This document shows positions 27,475-34,826 of a stretch of 64,000 nt of DNA, in pieces (positions within the stretch are counted from its first letter, which is position 1; the number at the start of each line of letters is the position of its first letter). Both the position numbers and the translations under genes were made by a program. The notes beneath the pieces are model-generated. The model did not search any database. It was not told the origin of the DNA and saw only the letters and a program-made list of their open reading frames with translations. Origin of the DNA: Campylobacter upsaliensis (GTDB taxonomy: Bacteria; Campylobacterota; Campylobacteria; Campylobacterales; Campylobacteraceae); NCBI RefSeq assembly GCF_900637395.1, contig NZ_LR134372.1:1240001-1304000 (forward strand), given 5' to 3'.

Positions 27475-28248
27475 ATGAATTTCTTAAAGATAATTTTAAC
27501 TTTTTTTTTATTTTCTTCTTTTTCGTCTGCTAATGAAAAAATTATCACCATAGGACTTACACCAAATCCTTTTGAAAATTTAATTGAGCATATGAGAGAG
27601 GATTTTAAAAATGAGGGTTATGAACTTAAAATTGTTGAATTTTCTGATTATATCCTGCCAAATAAGGCTTTAAGCGCTAAAGAATTAGACGCAAATTTAT
27701 ACCAACACAAGCCTTTTTTAGACGAATACAATAAAAATGCCAAGAGCGATTTAGTCGCTACCACGCCTATTGTGATTGCTCCTATGGCTGCATTTAGTCA
27801 AAAGCTAAAAAATCTTAGCGAGTTAAAAGATGGTGCTAGGATCGCTATCCCAAATGACCCTACAAATGAAAGTAGAGCTTTGGAGCTTTTGCAAAAAGCT
27901 GGACTAATCAAGCTCAATGACAAGGTTTTAAAAACTCCGCTTGACATAGTGGATAATCCTAAAAAGCTTAAATTCCTAGAGCTTAAAGCCGCACAATTAC
28001 CTCGTGCTTTAAGTGATGTGGATGTAGCTGTGATTAATTCAAACTATGCTTTAGGGGCGAACTTGAACCCTGTAAAAGATTCCATTTTCATTGAGGATAA
28101 AGATAGCCCTTATGTTAATTTTGTAGTCGTAAGAGCAGAGGACTCACAAAGTGCAAAAACTAAAGTTATCGATAAGGTTTTAAGGAGTGAAAAACTTCGA
28201 AATTTTATCGAGGAAAACTATAAAGATATTTTAATTCCTGGTTTTTAA
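27475..28248 (+). CDS. Methionine-binding protein MetQ, copy 2
   Basis: This is a second 257-residue NlpA/MetQ-family receptor with a signal peptide ending near 'SSFSSANEK' and no lipobox. It keeps 'DANLYQHKPFLDEYN', 'IAIPNDPTNESRALEL' and 'NPKKLKFLELKAAQLPRAL'. The sequence from 'DKVLKTPLDIVDNP' onward is nearly the same at DNA level as in the third copy, including silent positions, while the N-terminal thirds differ. It may bind a different form or analogue of methionine. The stop is nine bases before the third copy, with AAGGAGG between. Confidence 0.88.
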   Translation: MNFLKIILTFFLFSSFSSANEKIITIGLTPNPFENLIEHMREDFKNEGYELKIVEFSDYILPNKALSAKELDANLYQHKPFLDEYNKNAKSDLVATTPIVIAPMAAFSQKLKNLSELKDGARIAIPNDPTNESRALELLQKAGLIKLNDKVLKTPLDIVDNPKKLKFLELKAAQLPRALSDVDVAVINSNYALGANLNPVKDSIFIEDKDSPYVNFVVVRAEDSQSAKTKVIDKVLRSEKLRNFIEENYKDILIPGF

Positions 28249-28257
28249 GGAGGAAAA

Positions 28258-29022
28258 ATGAAAAAAATTATTTTAATTGTTAGCTTATTGTTTCATTTTG
28301 CTTTTGCAAATGATAAAACCATAATTATAGGTGCTACACCTACTCCACACGCTGAAATCTTGGAATTTAGCAAAGCTTTATTTAAAGAAAAAGGTTGGAA
28401 TTTGGAAGTGAAGGAATTTGCTGATTATGTGTTGCCAAATTTAGCTTTAGCACAGGGGGATTTAGATGCAAATTTATATCAGCATAAGCCTTTTTTAGAT
28501 GAGTTTAATGCTAATCAAAAAAGCAAGTTAGTCGCGGTAGATAATATCATTTTGGTGCCTATGGCTGGGTATTCTAAAAAAATTAAGGACAAAGACTTAA
28601 TTCCACAAAATGCTAAAATCGCTATCCCAAATGACCCTACAAATGAAAGCAGAGCTTTAGATTTACTTGAAAGAGCTGGGCTTATCAAGCTCAATGACAA
28701 GGCTTTAAAAACTCCGCTTGACATAGTGGATAATCCTAAAAAGCTTCAATTTGTAGAGCTTAAAGCCGCACAATTACCTCGTGCTTTAGATGATGTAGAT
28801 GTAGCACTTATCCCTACAAATTATGCACTTGGAGCAAAATTAAATCCAAAAGATGGGCTTTTTATCGAAGATGAAGGAAGCTTATATGCTATCGTTTTAG
28901 CCGTGCAAGAAAAGGATAAAGATGGCGAGAAAGCACAAGTTATCAAAGAAGTGCTAAAAAGCGAAGCGATTAAAAAATTCATTGAAGAAAAGTATAATGG
29001 TGCTGTAATAAGCCTATTTTAA
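28258..29022 (+). CDS. Methionine-binding protein MetQ, copy 3
   Basis: The third tandem receptor has 254 residues, a signal peptide ending near 'FHFAFANDK' and no lipobox. It keeps 'GATPTPHAEIL', 'DANLYQHKPFLDEFN' and 'IAIPNDPTNESRALDL'. It departs from copies 1 and 2 at the ligand-site strand, with 'DVDVALIPTNYAL' in place of 'DVDVAVINSNYAL', so binding preference may differ. It is followed after eight bases by flgA on the same strand. Confidence 0.88.
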   Translation: MKKIILIVSLLFHFAFANDKTIIIGATPTPHAEILEFSKALFKEKGWNLEVKEFADYVLPNLALAQGDLDANLYQHKPFLDEFNANQKSKLVAVDNIILVPMAGYSKKIKDKDLIPQNAKIAIPNDPTNESRALDLLERAGLIKLNDKALKTPLDIVDNPKKLQFVELKAAQLPRALDDVDVALIPTNYALGAKLNPKDGLFIEDEGSLYAIVLAVQEKDKDGEKAQVIKEVLKSEAIKKFIEEKYNGAVISLF

Positions 29023-29030
29023 GGGAAAAT

Positions 29031-29693
29031 ATGAGGAAAATTTGCTTTGTATTTTTGTTTTTATGGCAAATTTTAGAAGCTGGAAATTTAGATCTAGTCA
29101 AAGCTGCCTTAACTAAAGAATATCAAAATAATTTTCCTCAAATCGTTATCGAACAAATTGATTTAAAAATCACTTCTTTACCAAAAGATTTTGAAAAATT
29201 TGAGTTTTTGCGTATTGCTAATGGGAAGTTTAATAGAGCGCAAGGTTTTGTAAGGGCAGAATTTAAAACTCCACAAAATATCTCCAAAAATGTTTTTTTT
29301 CGTTATTTTATCCGTGCTAATTTAGAAGTTTTGCGTAGCACAAGGGCGATAAAAAGAGGAGATAGAATCGGTGCATTTGATTATAAAATTGTGATGATGG
29401 ACTTTGATAAAGTCCCAAGCAATGCCCTAAGCAAAGAGGACTTAAACAATCTTCTTGCAAAAAATAATATTAGCAAAAATACCATTTTAAGACAAAATAT
29501 GTTTAAAACCACAGCTATTATTAAAAGAAATGACCAAGTTATAGGCGTTTTAAAAGATAAAGGTATAGATGTTTTAATCGAGCTTGTTTCTTTACAAAGT
29601 GCAAATTTGGGTGAGAGAATTCGAGTTAAAAGCAAGGACGGCAGAGTGATGCAAGGCATTGTTGTGGGGAAAAATAGGGTTTTGTTACAATGA
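29031..29693 (+). CDS. flgA: Flagellar P-ring assembly chaperone FlgA
   Basis: This 220-residue exported protein has a signal peptide (about 1-17) and a C-terminal SAF domain: 'STRAIKRGDRIGAFDYKIVMMD' in parts, then 'GERIRVKSKDGRVMQGIVVGKNRVLL', the conserved FlgA end. FlgA binds FlgI in the periplasm and helps P-ring assembly around the flagellar rod. The N-terminal half is diverged, as is common in this family. Its stop overlaps the ubiX ATG by four bases. I recall the flgA-ubiX pair next to metQ in C. jejuni too. Confidence 0.9.
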   Translation: MRKICFVFLFLWQILEAGNLDLVKAALTKEYQNNFPQIVIEQIDLKITSLPKDFEKFEFLRIANGKFNRAQGFVRAEFKTPQNISKNVFFRYFIRANLEVLRSTRAIKRGDRIGAFDYKIVMMDFDKVPSNALSKEDLNNLLAKNNISKNTILRQNMFKTTAIIKRNDQVIGVLKDKGIDVLIELVSLQSANLGERIRVKSKDGRVMQGIVVGKNRVLLQ

Positions 29694-30244
29694 AAGTTTT
29701 GTTAGGGATTACAGGTTCAAGTAGTGTGCATTTAGGGCTTAAAATACTTGAAAATTTAGAACAAAAGGTTGAGCTTTTTTGCATTATCACTAAGGGTGCT
29801 AAAAAAAGTTTTGAAGCGGAAAATAAACAAAATTTAAGTCAAATTTGTAAAAAATTTAATCAATGCGTTTTTTTAAATGATGAGGATTTAAGTGCGGGGG
29901 TTTCAAGTGGCTCTTTTGGTATCGATAAAACCATCATCGCCCCCTGCTCTATCTCGACATTAGCTAAAATTCACGCTGGGTTTTGTGATACTTTATTAAC
30001 AAGAGCTTGCGCGGTAGCCTTAAAAGAGCAAAAAAAACTCATTTTAGCCGTGAGAGAGCTGCCTTTTTCTACACTAAATTTAGAACATATGGCAAAACTT
30101 TCTCTAATGGGAGTTATCATAGCTCCGCCCATTTATGCAAGTTATAGCAAAATAAAAAATTTAGGAGATTTGGAGAATTTTATTATTGGAAAATGGCTTG
30201 ATTTACTAGAAATTGACCATAATTTATATGAAAGGTGGGGTTAA
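29690..30244 (+). CDS. ubiX: Flavin prenyltransferase UbiX
   Basis: UbiX (184 residues) attaches a dimethylallyl group to FMN to make prenyl-FMN, the cofactor of UbiD-type decarboxylases in quinone synthesis. The flavoprotein fold begins 'KVLLGITGSSSVHLGLKIL' and contains 'TIIAPCSISTLAKIHAGFCDTLLTRA' (in parts) and 'LILAVRELPFSTLNLEHMAKL', the family signature with the conserved Arg and Glu. It overlaps flgA upstream, and the SolA-like gene begins one base after its stop. Confidence 0.92.
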   Translation: MKVLLGITGSSSVHLGLKILENLEQKVELFCIITKGAKKSFEAENKQNLSQICKKFNQCVFLNDEDLSAGVSSGSFGIDKTIIAPCSISTLAKIHAGFCDTLLTRACAVALKEQKKLILAVRELPFSTLNLEHMAKLSLMGVIIAPPIYASYSKIKNLGDLENFIIGKWLDLLEIDHNLYERWG

Positions 30245-30245
30245 A

Positions 30246-31370
30246 ATGCTTTATGATATAGCTATTATTGGAAGTGGGACGGTGGGAGCTTTTGCGGGAT
30301 ATTATGCTGCAAAATCCGGCAAAAAGGTATGTTTGATTGATAAATTTCAAACACCTCATACACTAGGCTCTTATCACGGCGATACGCGAATTTTTCGCAT
30401 TGCTTATGGGGAAGGGAGTAAATATATCCCTCTCTTGCAAGAGGCTTACACACTTTGGGGAGAATTTGAAAAAGCACATAAAATTAAACTTTTTGAGCGT
30501 GGTGGGCTTTTAAATGTAGGCAGTTACGACAATGATTTTATGCAAAATATCCTCACAAGCATAAAGGAATTTAAACTTAATACAAAACAACTTAATGCTA
30601 AAGAAATTTATGAAAATTACGGCATTAAAATTGCAAAGGATTGCTTTGGCATTTTAGAGCCTGATACTGGCTTTGTTTATAGCGATTTAAGCGTAAGTCT
30701 TGCGATTTTAGAAGCTCAAAATTTAGGTGCAGATATTTTAATCGACACTCTTAAAAATGTGGATAAAAAAGAAGATATTTTCACACTGCATTTTGAAAAT
30801 AAAGAAAAAATTAAAGCAAAGCAAATTCTAATTTGTGCTGGAAGTTTTGTCAATGAGGTTTTAGACTGCTTTGATTTTGAGTTAGCTCCTGTGTGCGTTA
30901 AGGCAAAAAGAAAGGTGGTGCATTGGTATGAAAGCTTGGGAAATTATCCCATTTCAAAACTTTCATCATTTATTATAGAATTTGAAGATGACCATTTTTA
31001 TGGATTTTATGATTTTAAAGATGGACTTAAAATTGGGCGTGATCAAAGCGGACAATTTATTAATAATAGGGAAGAGCGTAAAGATTTTGGTGCTTATGAG
31101 GAAGATTTTAGGGAAATAGATGTATATATTAAAAATTTCTTTCCCAAAATAGGCTCTTTTAAAAAGGGAAGTGTTTGTAGCTATCCTTTGAGTGCGGATA
31201 ATGACTTTATTATCGATTTTTTAAGTGAAAATGTCTTTTTTATCGGCGGTTTAAGTCATGGCTTTAAATTTGCTCCCGCACTTGGCAAATTCGGCTTTGA
31301 GGCTTTAAATGCTAGCAAGTTAAATGAGGATATTCAAAAACATTTTAGCTTAAGTCGTTTCAAGAGATAA
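30246..31370 (+). CDS. FAD-dependent oxidase, SolA/monomeric sarcosine oxidase family
   Basis: I chose ATG 30246 (374 residues), one base after the ubiX stop and right before the FAD-binding start 'YDIAIIGSGTVGAFAGYYAAKSGKKVCLID'; a longer frame back to 30213 would overlap ubiX. The dinucleotide-binding GxGxxG is present. 'HGDTRIFRIAYGEG' fits the SolA/MSOX family, whose covalent-flavin Cys lies near 'GSVCSYPLSADNDFIID' here. Enzymes of this family oxidise N-methyl amino acids such as sarcosine or N-methyltryptophan; the substrate is not determined. An accessory island starts after its stop. Confidence 0.82.
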   Translation: MLYDIAIIGSGTVGAFAGYYAAKSGKKVCLIDKFQTPHTLGSYHGDTRIFRIAYGEGSKYIPLLQEAYTLWGEFEKAHKIKLFERGGLLNVGSYDNDFMQNILTSIKEFKLNTKQLNAKEIYENYGIKIAKDCFGILEPDTGFVYSDLSVSLAILEAQNLGADILIDTLKNVDKKEDIFTLHFENKEKIKAKQILICAGSFVNEVLDCFDFELAPVCVKAKRKVVHWYESLGNYPISKLSSFIIEFEDDHFYGFYDFKDGLKIGRDQSGQFINNREERKDFGAYEEDFREIDVYIKNFFPKIGSFKKGSVCSYPLSADNDFIIDFLSENVFFIGGLSHGFKFAPALGKFGFEALNASKLNEDIQKHFSLSRFKR

Positions 31371-31386
31371 TTTTAAATCCACAAAA

Positions 31387-31530
31387 TCATAGCTCTAGCT
31401 GAAAGCTTATTCTGCCACCCTGCTTTTGCGTGGGATCTATGTGGATAGGTAAAATCTTATCCGCATATTTGTGGGCATTGGGTATGGCAAGACTTACTAG
31501 AAGACTTATGCTAAGTGATTGATACAGCAC
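31387..31530 (-). pseudogene. Unidentified 47-codon remnant next to the graspetide genes
   Basis: The 222-base gap 31371-31592 holds no intact gene. On the minus strand a 47-codon frame (first codon GTG) encodes a hydrophobic stretch, 'SLSISLLVSLAIPNAHKYA', and then 'DKILPIHIDPTQKQGG' before TGA. It reads like the end of a real protein or a signal peptide plus stub, but I do not recognise it. A 10-bp direct repeat TAGAAGACTT occurs at 31498 and 31579, consistent with a deletion or other decay. Confidence 0.3.
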
Positions 31531-31592
31531 AAAAAGCTAGACTCGCCTAAAAGGTAAATTTTATGTGAGACCACTATTTAGAAGACTTGCGT

Positions 31593-32549
31593 TTAATGCT
31601 TTGCGTTATTGCACCACCTAGCTATTGCTCCGCTTATATCAAGTCCGCTTAAATCCTCTATCCATAGCCATTGCCCGCTACAATTAATTTCTAAAAAAAT
31701 CCATTCATTTTTTAAATTTATTATAAAATCCAAAGCTCCAAATTCTATATTTAAATTTTTCATCATTTTTTTTACTTTTGATTTTATATGTAATGGAGGA
31801 TTTATTATGCTGTGGGGCGTTTTAGCTAGATCGTATCTCCGCCAGTCTTCATTAGCTATTTGCGATTTTTGCGAATCAATTTTACAAGCAAAATGCTCGT
31901 TACCAACAATCGTATATCTAACTTCATATTTTTTATCAATATACTCTTGTAAAATGATAGGATTTTCTTTATTGTCTTTAAAGGCAAAAACATCATCAGT
32001 TTTTAATCTATAAGTATAAAAACCATATACTTTATTATTTTTTTTGAAAGCATCTTGGTGCGCTAGCTTTAAGATTATGTCTTCATGTAATTTAGCAAAA
32101 TTTAATAAATCTTTTTTATTGTTGCTTACAATAGTTTTGGGCATTTTAAAACCTATTTCTTGCGCCAAAGCCATTTGGCGATATTTATTATCGCCTTTAA
32201 GAACATCAGAGATGTTATTTAACCACGGTAATTTAAGCAATGAAGTGTATAATCCCGTTAATGTGGAATTCCATTCATTAAGCCAAATTTTAAAATCTAT
32301 ATTTGAATTGCTTTTTTCTTTTTGTTCTAAGGTAAGTTCGACATAAGCACGCCTTAGCCAAACATGAGTGATTTTATTGCCTTTAACACAAATATCATTT
32401 TGCTCAATTATCCAAACATTATCGCAAAAAGTAATTTTTGTTTGCAATAAAGATTCATAGTCTAAATTAAGTCTAAAATATTTACATTTAAGCTTAGAAA
32501 TCACTCTATCAGCGTGAGTATCGTAAATATCGCTTAGTATTAAAAGCAT
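31593..32549 (-). CDS. ATP-grasp RiPP maturase (graspetide macrocyclase, MdnC/MvdD-like)
   Basis: This ATP-grasp ligase of 318 residues resembles enzymes that form ester or amide crosslinks in graspetides (microviridin, marinostatin). The N-terminal pre-ATP-grasp part has 'VWLRRAYVE'; the middle has 'GDNKYRQMALAQEIGFKMPKTIVSN'-type residues (recognition of Lys/Arg and nucleotide), 'IILQEYIDKKYEVRYTIVG', and the C-terminus 'FLEINCSGQWLWIEDLSGL', the family's metal-binding Asn/Glu segment (usually ExNPNGQWLWxE). Its ATG lies two bases after the stop of the precursor gene. It is the only ligase here; no acetyltransferase, protease or exporter is beside it. Glutathione synthase-like function is less likely given this motif. 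Confidence 0.85.
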   Translation of the reverse strand: MLLILSDIYDTHADRVISKLKCKYFRLNLDYESLLQTKITFCDNVWIIEQNDICVKGNKITHVWLRRAYVELTLEQKEKSNSNIDFKIWLNEWNSTLTGLYTSLLKLPWLNNISDVLKGDNKYRQMALAQEIGFKMPKTIVSNNKKDLLNFAKLHEDIILKLAHQDAFKKNNKVYGFYTYRLKTDDVFAFKDNKENPIILQEYIDKKYEVRYTIVGNEHFACKIDSQKSQIANEDWRRYDLAKTPHSIINPPLHIKSKVKKMMKNLNIEFGALDFIINLKNEWIFLEINCSGQWLWIEDLSGLDISGAIARWCNNAKH

Positions 32550-32551
32550 AT

Positions 32552-32758
32552 TTATACAGCCATGCCTTCATTTGGTCTATCCGAATCGCTACGATTATCT
32601 CTGGCGTTGGCGTATGTTGTTTGTTGTGTTGAGGTAGGTGCTCCACTTGCGTAAATTTGTAAAGCCTCAGAATTTGCTGGTTCCCAACTCCAATTTTGCG
32701 TTTGTTGTGTAATATAGTCCATAGGCTCCAAAAATTTGCTTGCAAATACCTTTTGCAT
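32552..32758 (-). CDS. Graspetide precursor peptide (microviridin/marinostatin-like)
   Basis: This 68-residue peptide starts at an ATG eight bases after AAGGAG. The leader has 'VFASKFLEP' (residues 4-12), close to the PFFARFLE helix motif that binds ATP-grasp ligases in microviridin precursors. The C-terminal third is rich in Thr/Ser and Asp/Glu: 'TTYANARDNRSDSDRPNEG' (47-65). T48-D54 (i,i+6) and S57-D60 (i,i+3) match the ring spacings known from microviridins and marinostatin, which suggests ester crosslinks there; E64 could also join. No Lys is present in the core, so only ester rings are expected. The overlapping 78-codon frame (32509-32745) has no such features. Confidence 0.75.
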   Translation of the reverse strand: MQKVFASKFLEPMDYITQQTQNWSWEPANSEALQIYASGAPTSTQQTTYANARDNRSDSDRPNEGMAV

Positions 32759-32780
32759 TTTTTCTCCTTTTGTGATTTTT

Positions 32781-32798
32781 AACTTATTATAATAAGTT
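32781..32798. promoter_or_regulatory. Perfect 18-bp palindromic operator
   Basis: AACTTATTATAATAAGTT is a perfect palindrome in the gap between the precursor gene and the XRE regulator, 23 bases before the precursor ATG. It contains TTATAAT-like sequence on both strands, so it may overlap the precursor's -10. Confidence 0.55.
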
Positions 32799-32832
32799 GC
32801 GATGAGATTTTACATTTTTTAAAATTAAAAAT

Positions 32833-32850
32833 AACTTATAATAATAAGGT
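32833..32850. promoter_or_regulatory. Second, imperfect copy of the operator
   Basis: AACTTATAATAATAAGGT matches the upstream palindrome at 15 of 18 positions and sits directly before the XRE regulator ATG, overlapping its AAGG ribosome site. Two sites, one per divergent gene, suggest autoregulation. Confidence 0.45.
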
Positions 32851-32856
32851 ATTTTA

Positions 32857-33132
32857 ATGCTAGATGATGAAAAAATACAAGAAATTTACAAAAAAATAGG
32901 GCAAAATGTAGCCGCCGCGCGTAAAGAGCGTAAAATTTCACAACTTGCCCTATCGCTTGAAATGGGCTATAAATCTGTAAGCCTTGTAAGTTTTGGAGAA
33001 ATTTGCCTAAAAGGCGCACATTTTAATATCGCACACCTTTTACAAATATCGCAAATTTTAGATATACCCTTTAACTCACTCTTTAACGGCATTCAAGAAA
33101 TCCTAGATAAAAGCAAGGATTTAGAGCCTTAA
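32857..33132 (+). CDS. XRE-family helix-turn-helix regulator
   Basis: This small DNA-binding protein of 91 residues carries a Cro/CI-type HTH: 'IGQNVAAARKERKISQLALSLEMGYKSVSLVSFGE' (about 14-48, seen in parts), then 'HLLQISQILDIPFNSLFNGI', the usual final helices of the XRE fold. No extra sensor domain. It is divergent from the graspetide precursor and is flanked by two palindromic sites, so it probably represses or activates that locus and itself. Local DNA is AT-rich like the rest of the island. Confidence 0.82.
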   Translation: MLDDEKIQEIYKKIGQNVAAARKERKISQLALSLEMGYKSVSLVSFGEICLKGAHFNIAHLLQISQILDIPFNSLFNGIQEILDKSKDLEP

Positions 33133-33177
33133 AAGTGCGAATTTTAGAATTTTTATTTTTTTAAATTTCTAAAATTT

Positions 33178-33206
33178 CGGCTTAATGGTAAAAAGTGTTG
33201 ATAAAA
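33178..33206 (+). repeat. IS left terminal inverted repeat
   Basis: 29 bases beginning CGGCTTAATGGTAAAAAGTG; exact reverse complement of 34202-34230. Including the flanking AAATTT the match extends to 35 bases. Confidence 0.9.
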
Positions 33207-33221
33207 TTCAACACTTTTGAC

Positions 33222-34170
33222 TCATCTTTCATCATTTTTTAATCTAAAATAATTAGAAATAAATTTCTTTTTATTTTCTAACTTTAATCCACTATGAACT
33301 CTAAGCTTAATCTTTAAATGAGTGAATTCTGCTTCTATGCCATTATTGGAGTTTGGTAAGTATTTTATGCTCTAAAATGTAATAAAGATAAGCTAAATTA
33401 CGCTTTAAGCTATAATAAGCAGATCTTAGTCTTTGATGAGCATAAATAAGCCTACCACTATCATTTATGCTTTTTTCATTTAAAAAGTCTTTATGTTTTT
33501 CTTGCCAGTTTTCTAGCTCTTTTACAAAGCTTTCTTTGTTTAACTTAGTAAGCTTTCTACTTAACTCTAAAAGCTCTTTAGAAACTAAACTTTTAGGCTT
33601 TTTAATTAATTTTGTCTGAATGTTCCTTTGTATATGGATTTGGCATATTTGAAATGGTATAGGATATAGTATTTTAGTAAGTCCTTTAAAGCCATCTGCT
33701 GCTACTACTACTTTAATGACATATCCTTGTTCTAAATACCACAAAAAGCCTAATACATAATCTTTTATTTTTTCTTTATGCTCTATAAAATTCCACCATA
33801 TAAACTTCTTAGATATAGCGTCTTTAAATACAACTACTCCAAAGTTTAATCCCCAGTAAGTTACATCTATTAAGAGTATTATTTCTTTTAGATTTAGTTT
33901 TGATAGCTTTGGTGTTTCTATGCTTTTTATGTAATTTTGAAGCGTTTTCATACAGATATTATTTTCTTTAGCAAGAATACTTAGGATTTTCTTTTTTGCA
34001 ATGTATGAATTAAATAATTTTTGGCTTGAAATTGTGCTTTTAAATACAAATATTTTAGAACAATTTTTGCATTTATATCTTTGTGAATTACTTTTAATCA
34101 AACCATTTTTTACTACTAAAAAACTACCGCAATTTGGACATTTTTTTTGTTCATATTTTTCAAGCCCCTT
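33222..34170 (-). pseudogene. IS256/IS1249-like transposase, frameshifted
   Basis: The central frame (33343-34101) begins at a TTG and encodes 'LIDVTYWG' and 'AADGFKG', two catalytic Asp regions. Two parts of the protein lie in other frames. Upstream, 'CPNCG...YKCKNC' (a zinc ribbon) is in frame with the centre but has no start codon; the only nearby ATG is one frame off across an A8 run (34141-34148 as T8 on plus). Downstream, beginning near 33352, the C-terminus with 'NNGIEAEFTHLKIKL' (the catalytic Glu) is in another frame and ends at 33222. So the gene has at least one, probably two frameshifts, and is likely inactive. Confidence 0.75.
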
Positions 34171-34201
34171 AAATGATGAATTTAAGGGATATTTTAGCAG
34201 T

Positions 34202-34230
34202 TTTTATCAACACTTTTTACCATTAAGCCG
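34202..34230 (-). repeat. IS right terminal inverted repeat
   Basis: Reverse complement of 33178-33206 without mismatch. Confidence 0.9.
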
Positions 34231-34823
34231 AAATTTGTGGCTTTTTTAAAATCAATAAATCAAAATTAAAAGCTGTTTTTTGTGAGGCAATAATGATAAT
34301 TCGTTCCCTATTTTGCGGCACACCAAAATCTTTAGCATTTAGCAATTTAAAACTTACTTCATAACCCAAATTTTGTAAAATAATTTTAAGTGTTTGCCCC
34401 TTATTGTGGTGGATTAAATGCTTTACATTTTCAAGCAAAACTACCTTTGGTTTTTTCTCATCAATAATCCTACAAATATCAAAAAAATAGCGTTCCCCTT
34501 GTATCTTCAAAACCTTTTTTCTTACCTGAAATGCTAAAAGGCTGACAAGGAAACCCCGCACAAAGCAAATCAAAATCAGGCAAAGATTTAGCTTCAATTT
34601 GTATAACATCACTTAACGGACTTTCTTTAAAATTTGCTTCATACACTTTCGCGACTTTTTCATTGATTTCACTTGAAAATACACATTTACCACCGGCATT
34701 TTGCACCCCAATTCTAATGCCACCAATCCCAGCAAATAAATCAATAAAACTAAAATTCTTTTGTATAAAATCACCCTTTTTTCTTTGCTCTAAAATAGCA
34801 TTAGAGAATAAATTCGCAGTCAT
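34223..34823 (-). pseudogene. Cytosine-5 DNA methyltransferase, frameshifted and cut by the IS
   Basis: Two overlapping frames together give a Dcm-type enzyme. The first (34479-34823) has motif I 'FIDLFAGIGGIRIG' and motif IV 'GFPCQPFS' with the catalytic Cys. The second (to 34223) has motif VI 'VLLENVKHL' and motif VIII 'QNRERI'. The break is at a T7 run (34481-34487); with six T's, 'GTLFFDICR' would read through. The IS then truncates the gene; the target-recognition domain and motifs IX-X are absent. Without the IS the frame would end 'KKPQILEI', so the C-terminus was already missing or lay elsewhere. The start is GGAATG just after guaA. No endonuclease partner is visible. Confidence 0.82.
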
Positions 34824-34826
34824 TCC

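Larger units (their letters stand above)
33178..34230 (-). mobile_element. Decayed insertion sequence with 29-bp terminal inverted repeats
   Basis: Perfect 29-bp inverted repeats (33178-33206 and 34202-34230, outer ends CGGCTTAATGG) bound about 1.05 kb with one transposase gene. AAATTT flanks both ends (33172-33177 and 34231-34236) and may be a 6-bp target duplication, though it is self-complementary and could be part of longer repeats. The transposase has DDE residues and an N-terminal zinc ribbon, like IS256-related (IS1249-type) elements. The element sits in a cytosine methyltransferase gene, whose frame continues through the left flank if the IS is removed. Confidence 0.8.

Noticed and set aside
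32509-32745. 78-codon frame overlapping the graspetide precursor and ligase start
   Set aside because: It has no good ribosome site and would overlap both genes; the 68-codon frame has AAGGAG, a leader motif and a two-base gap to the ligase.
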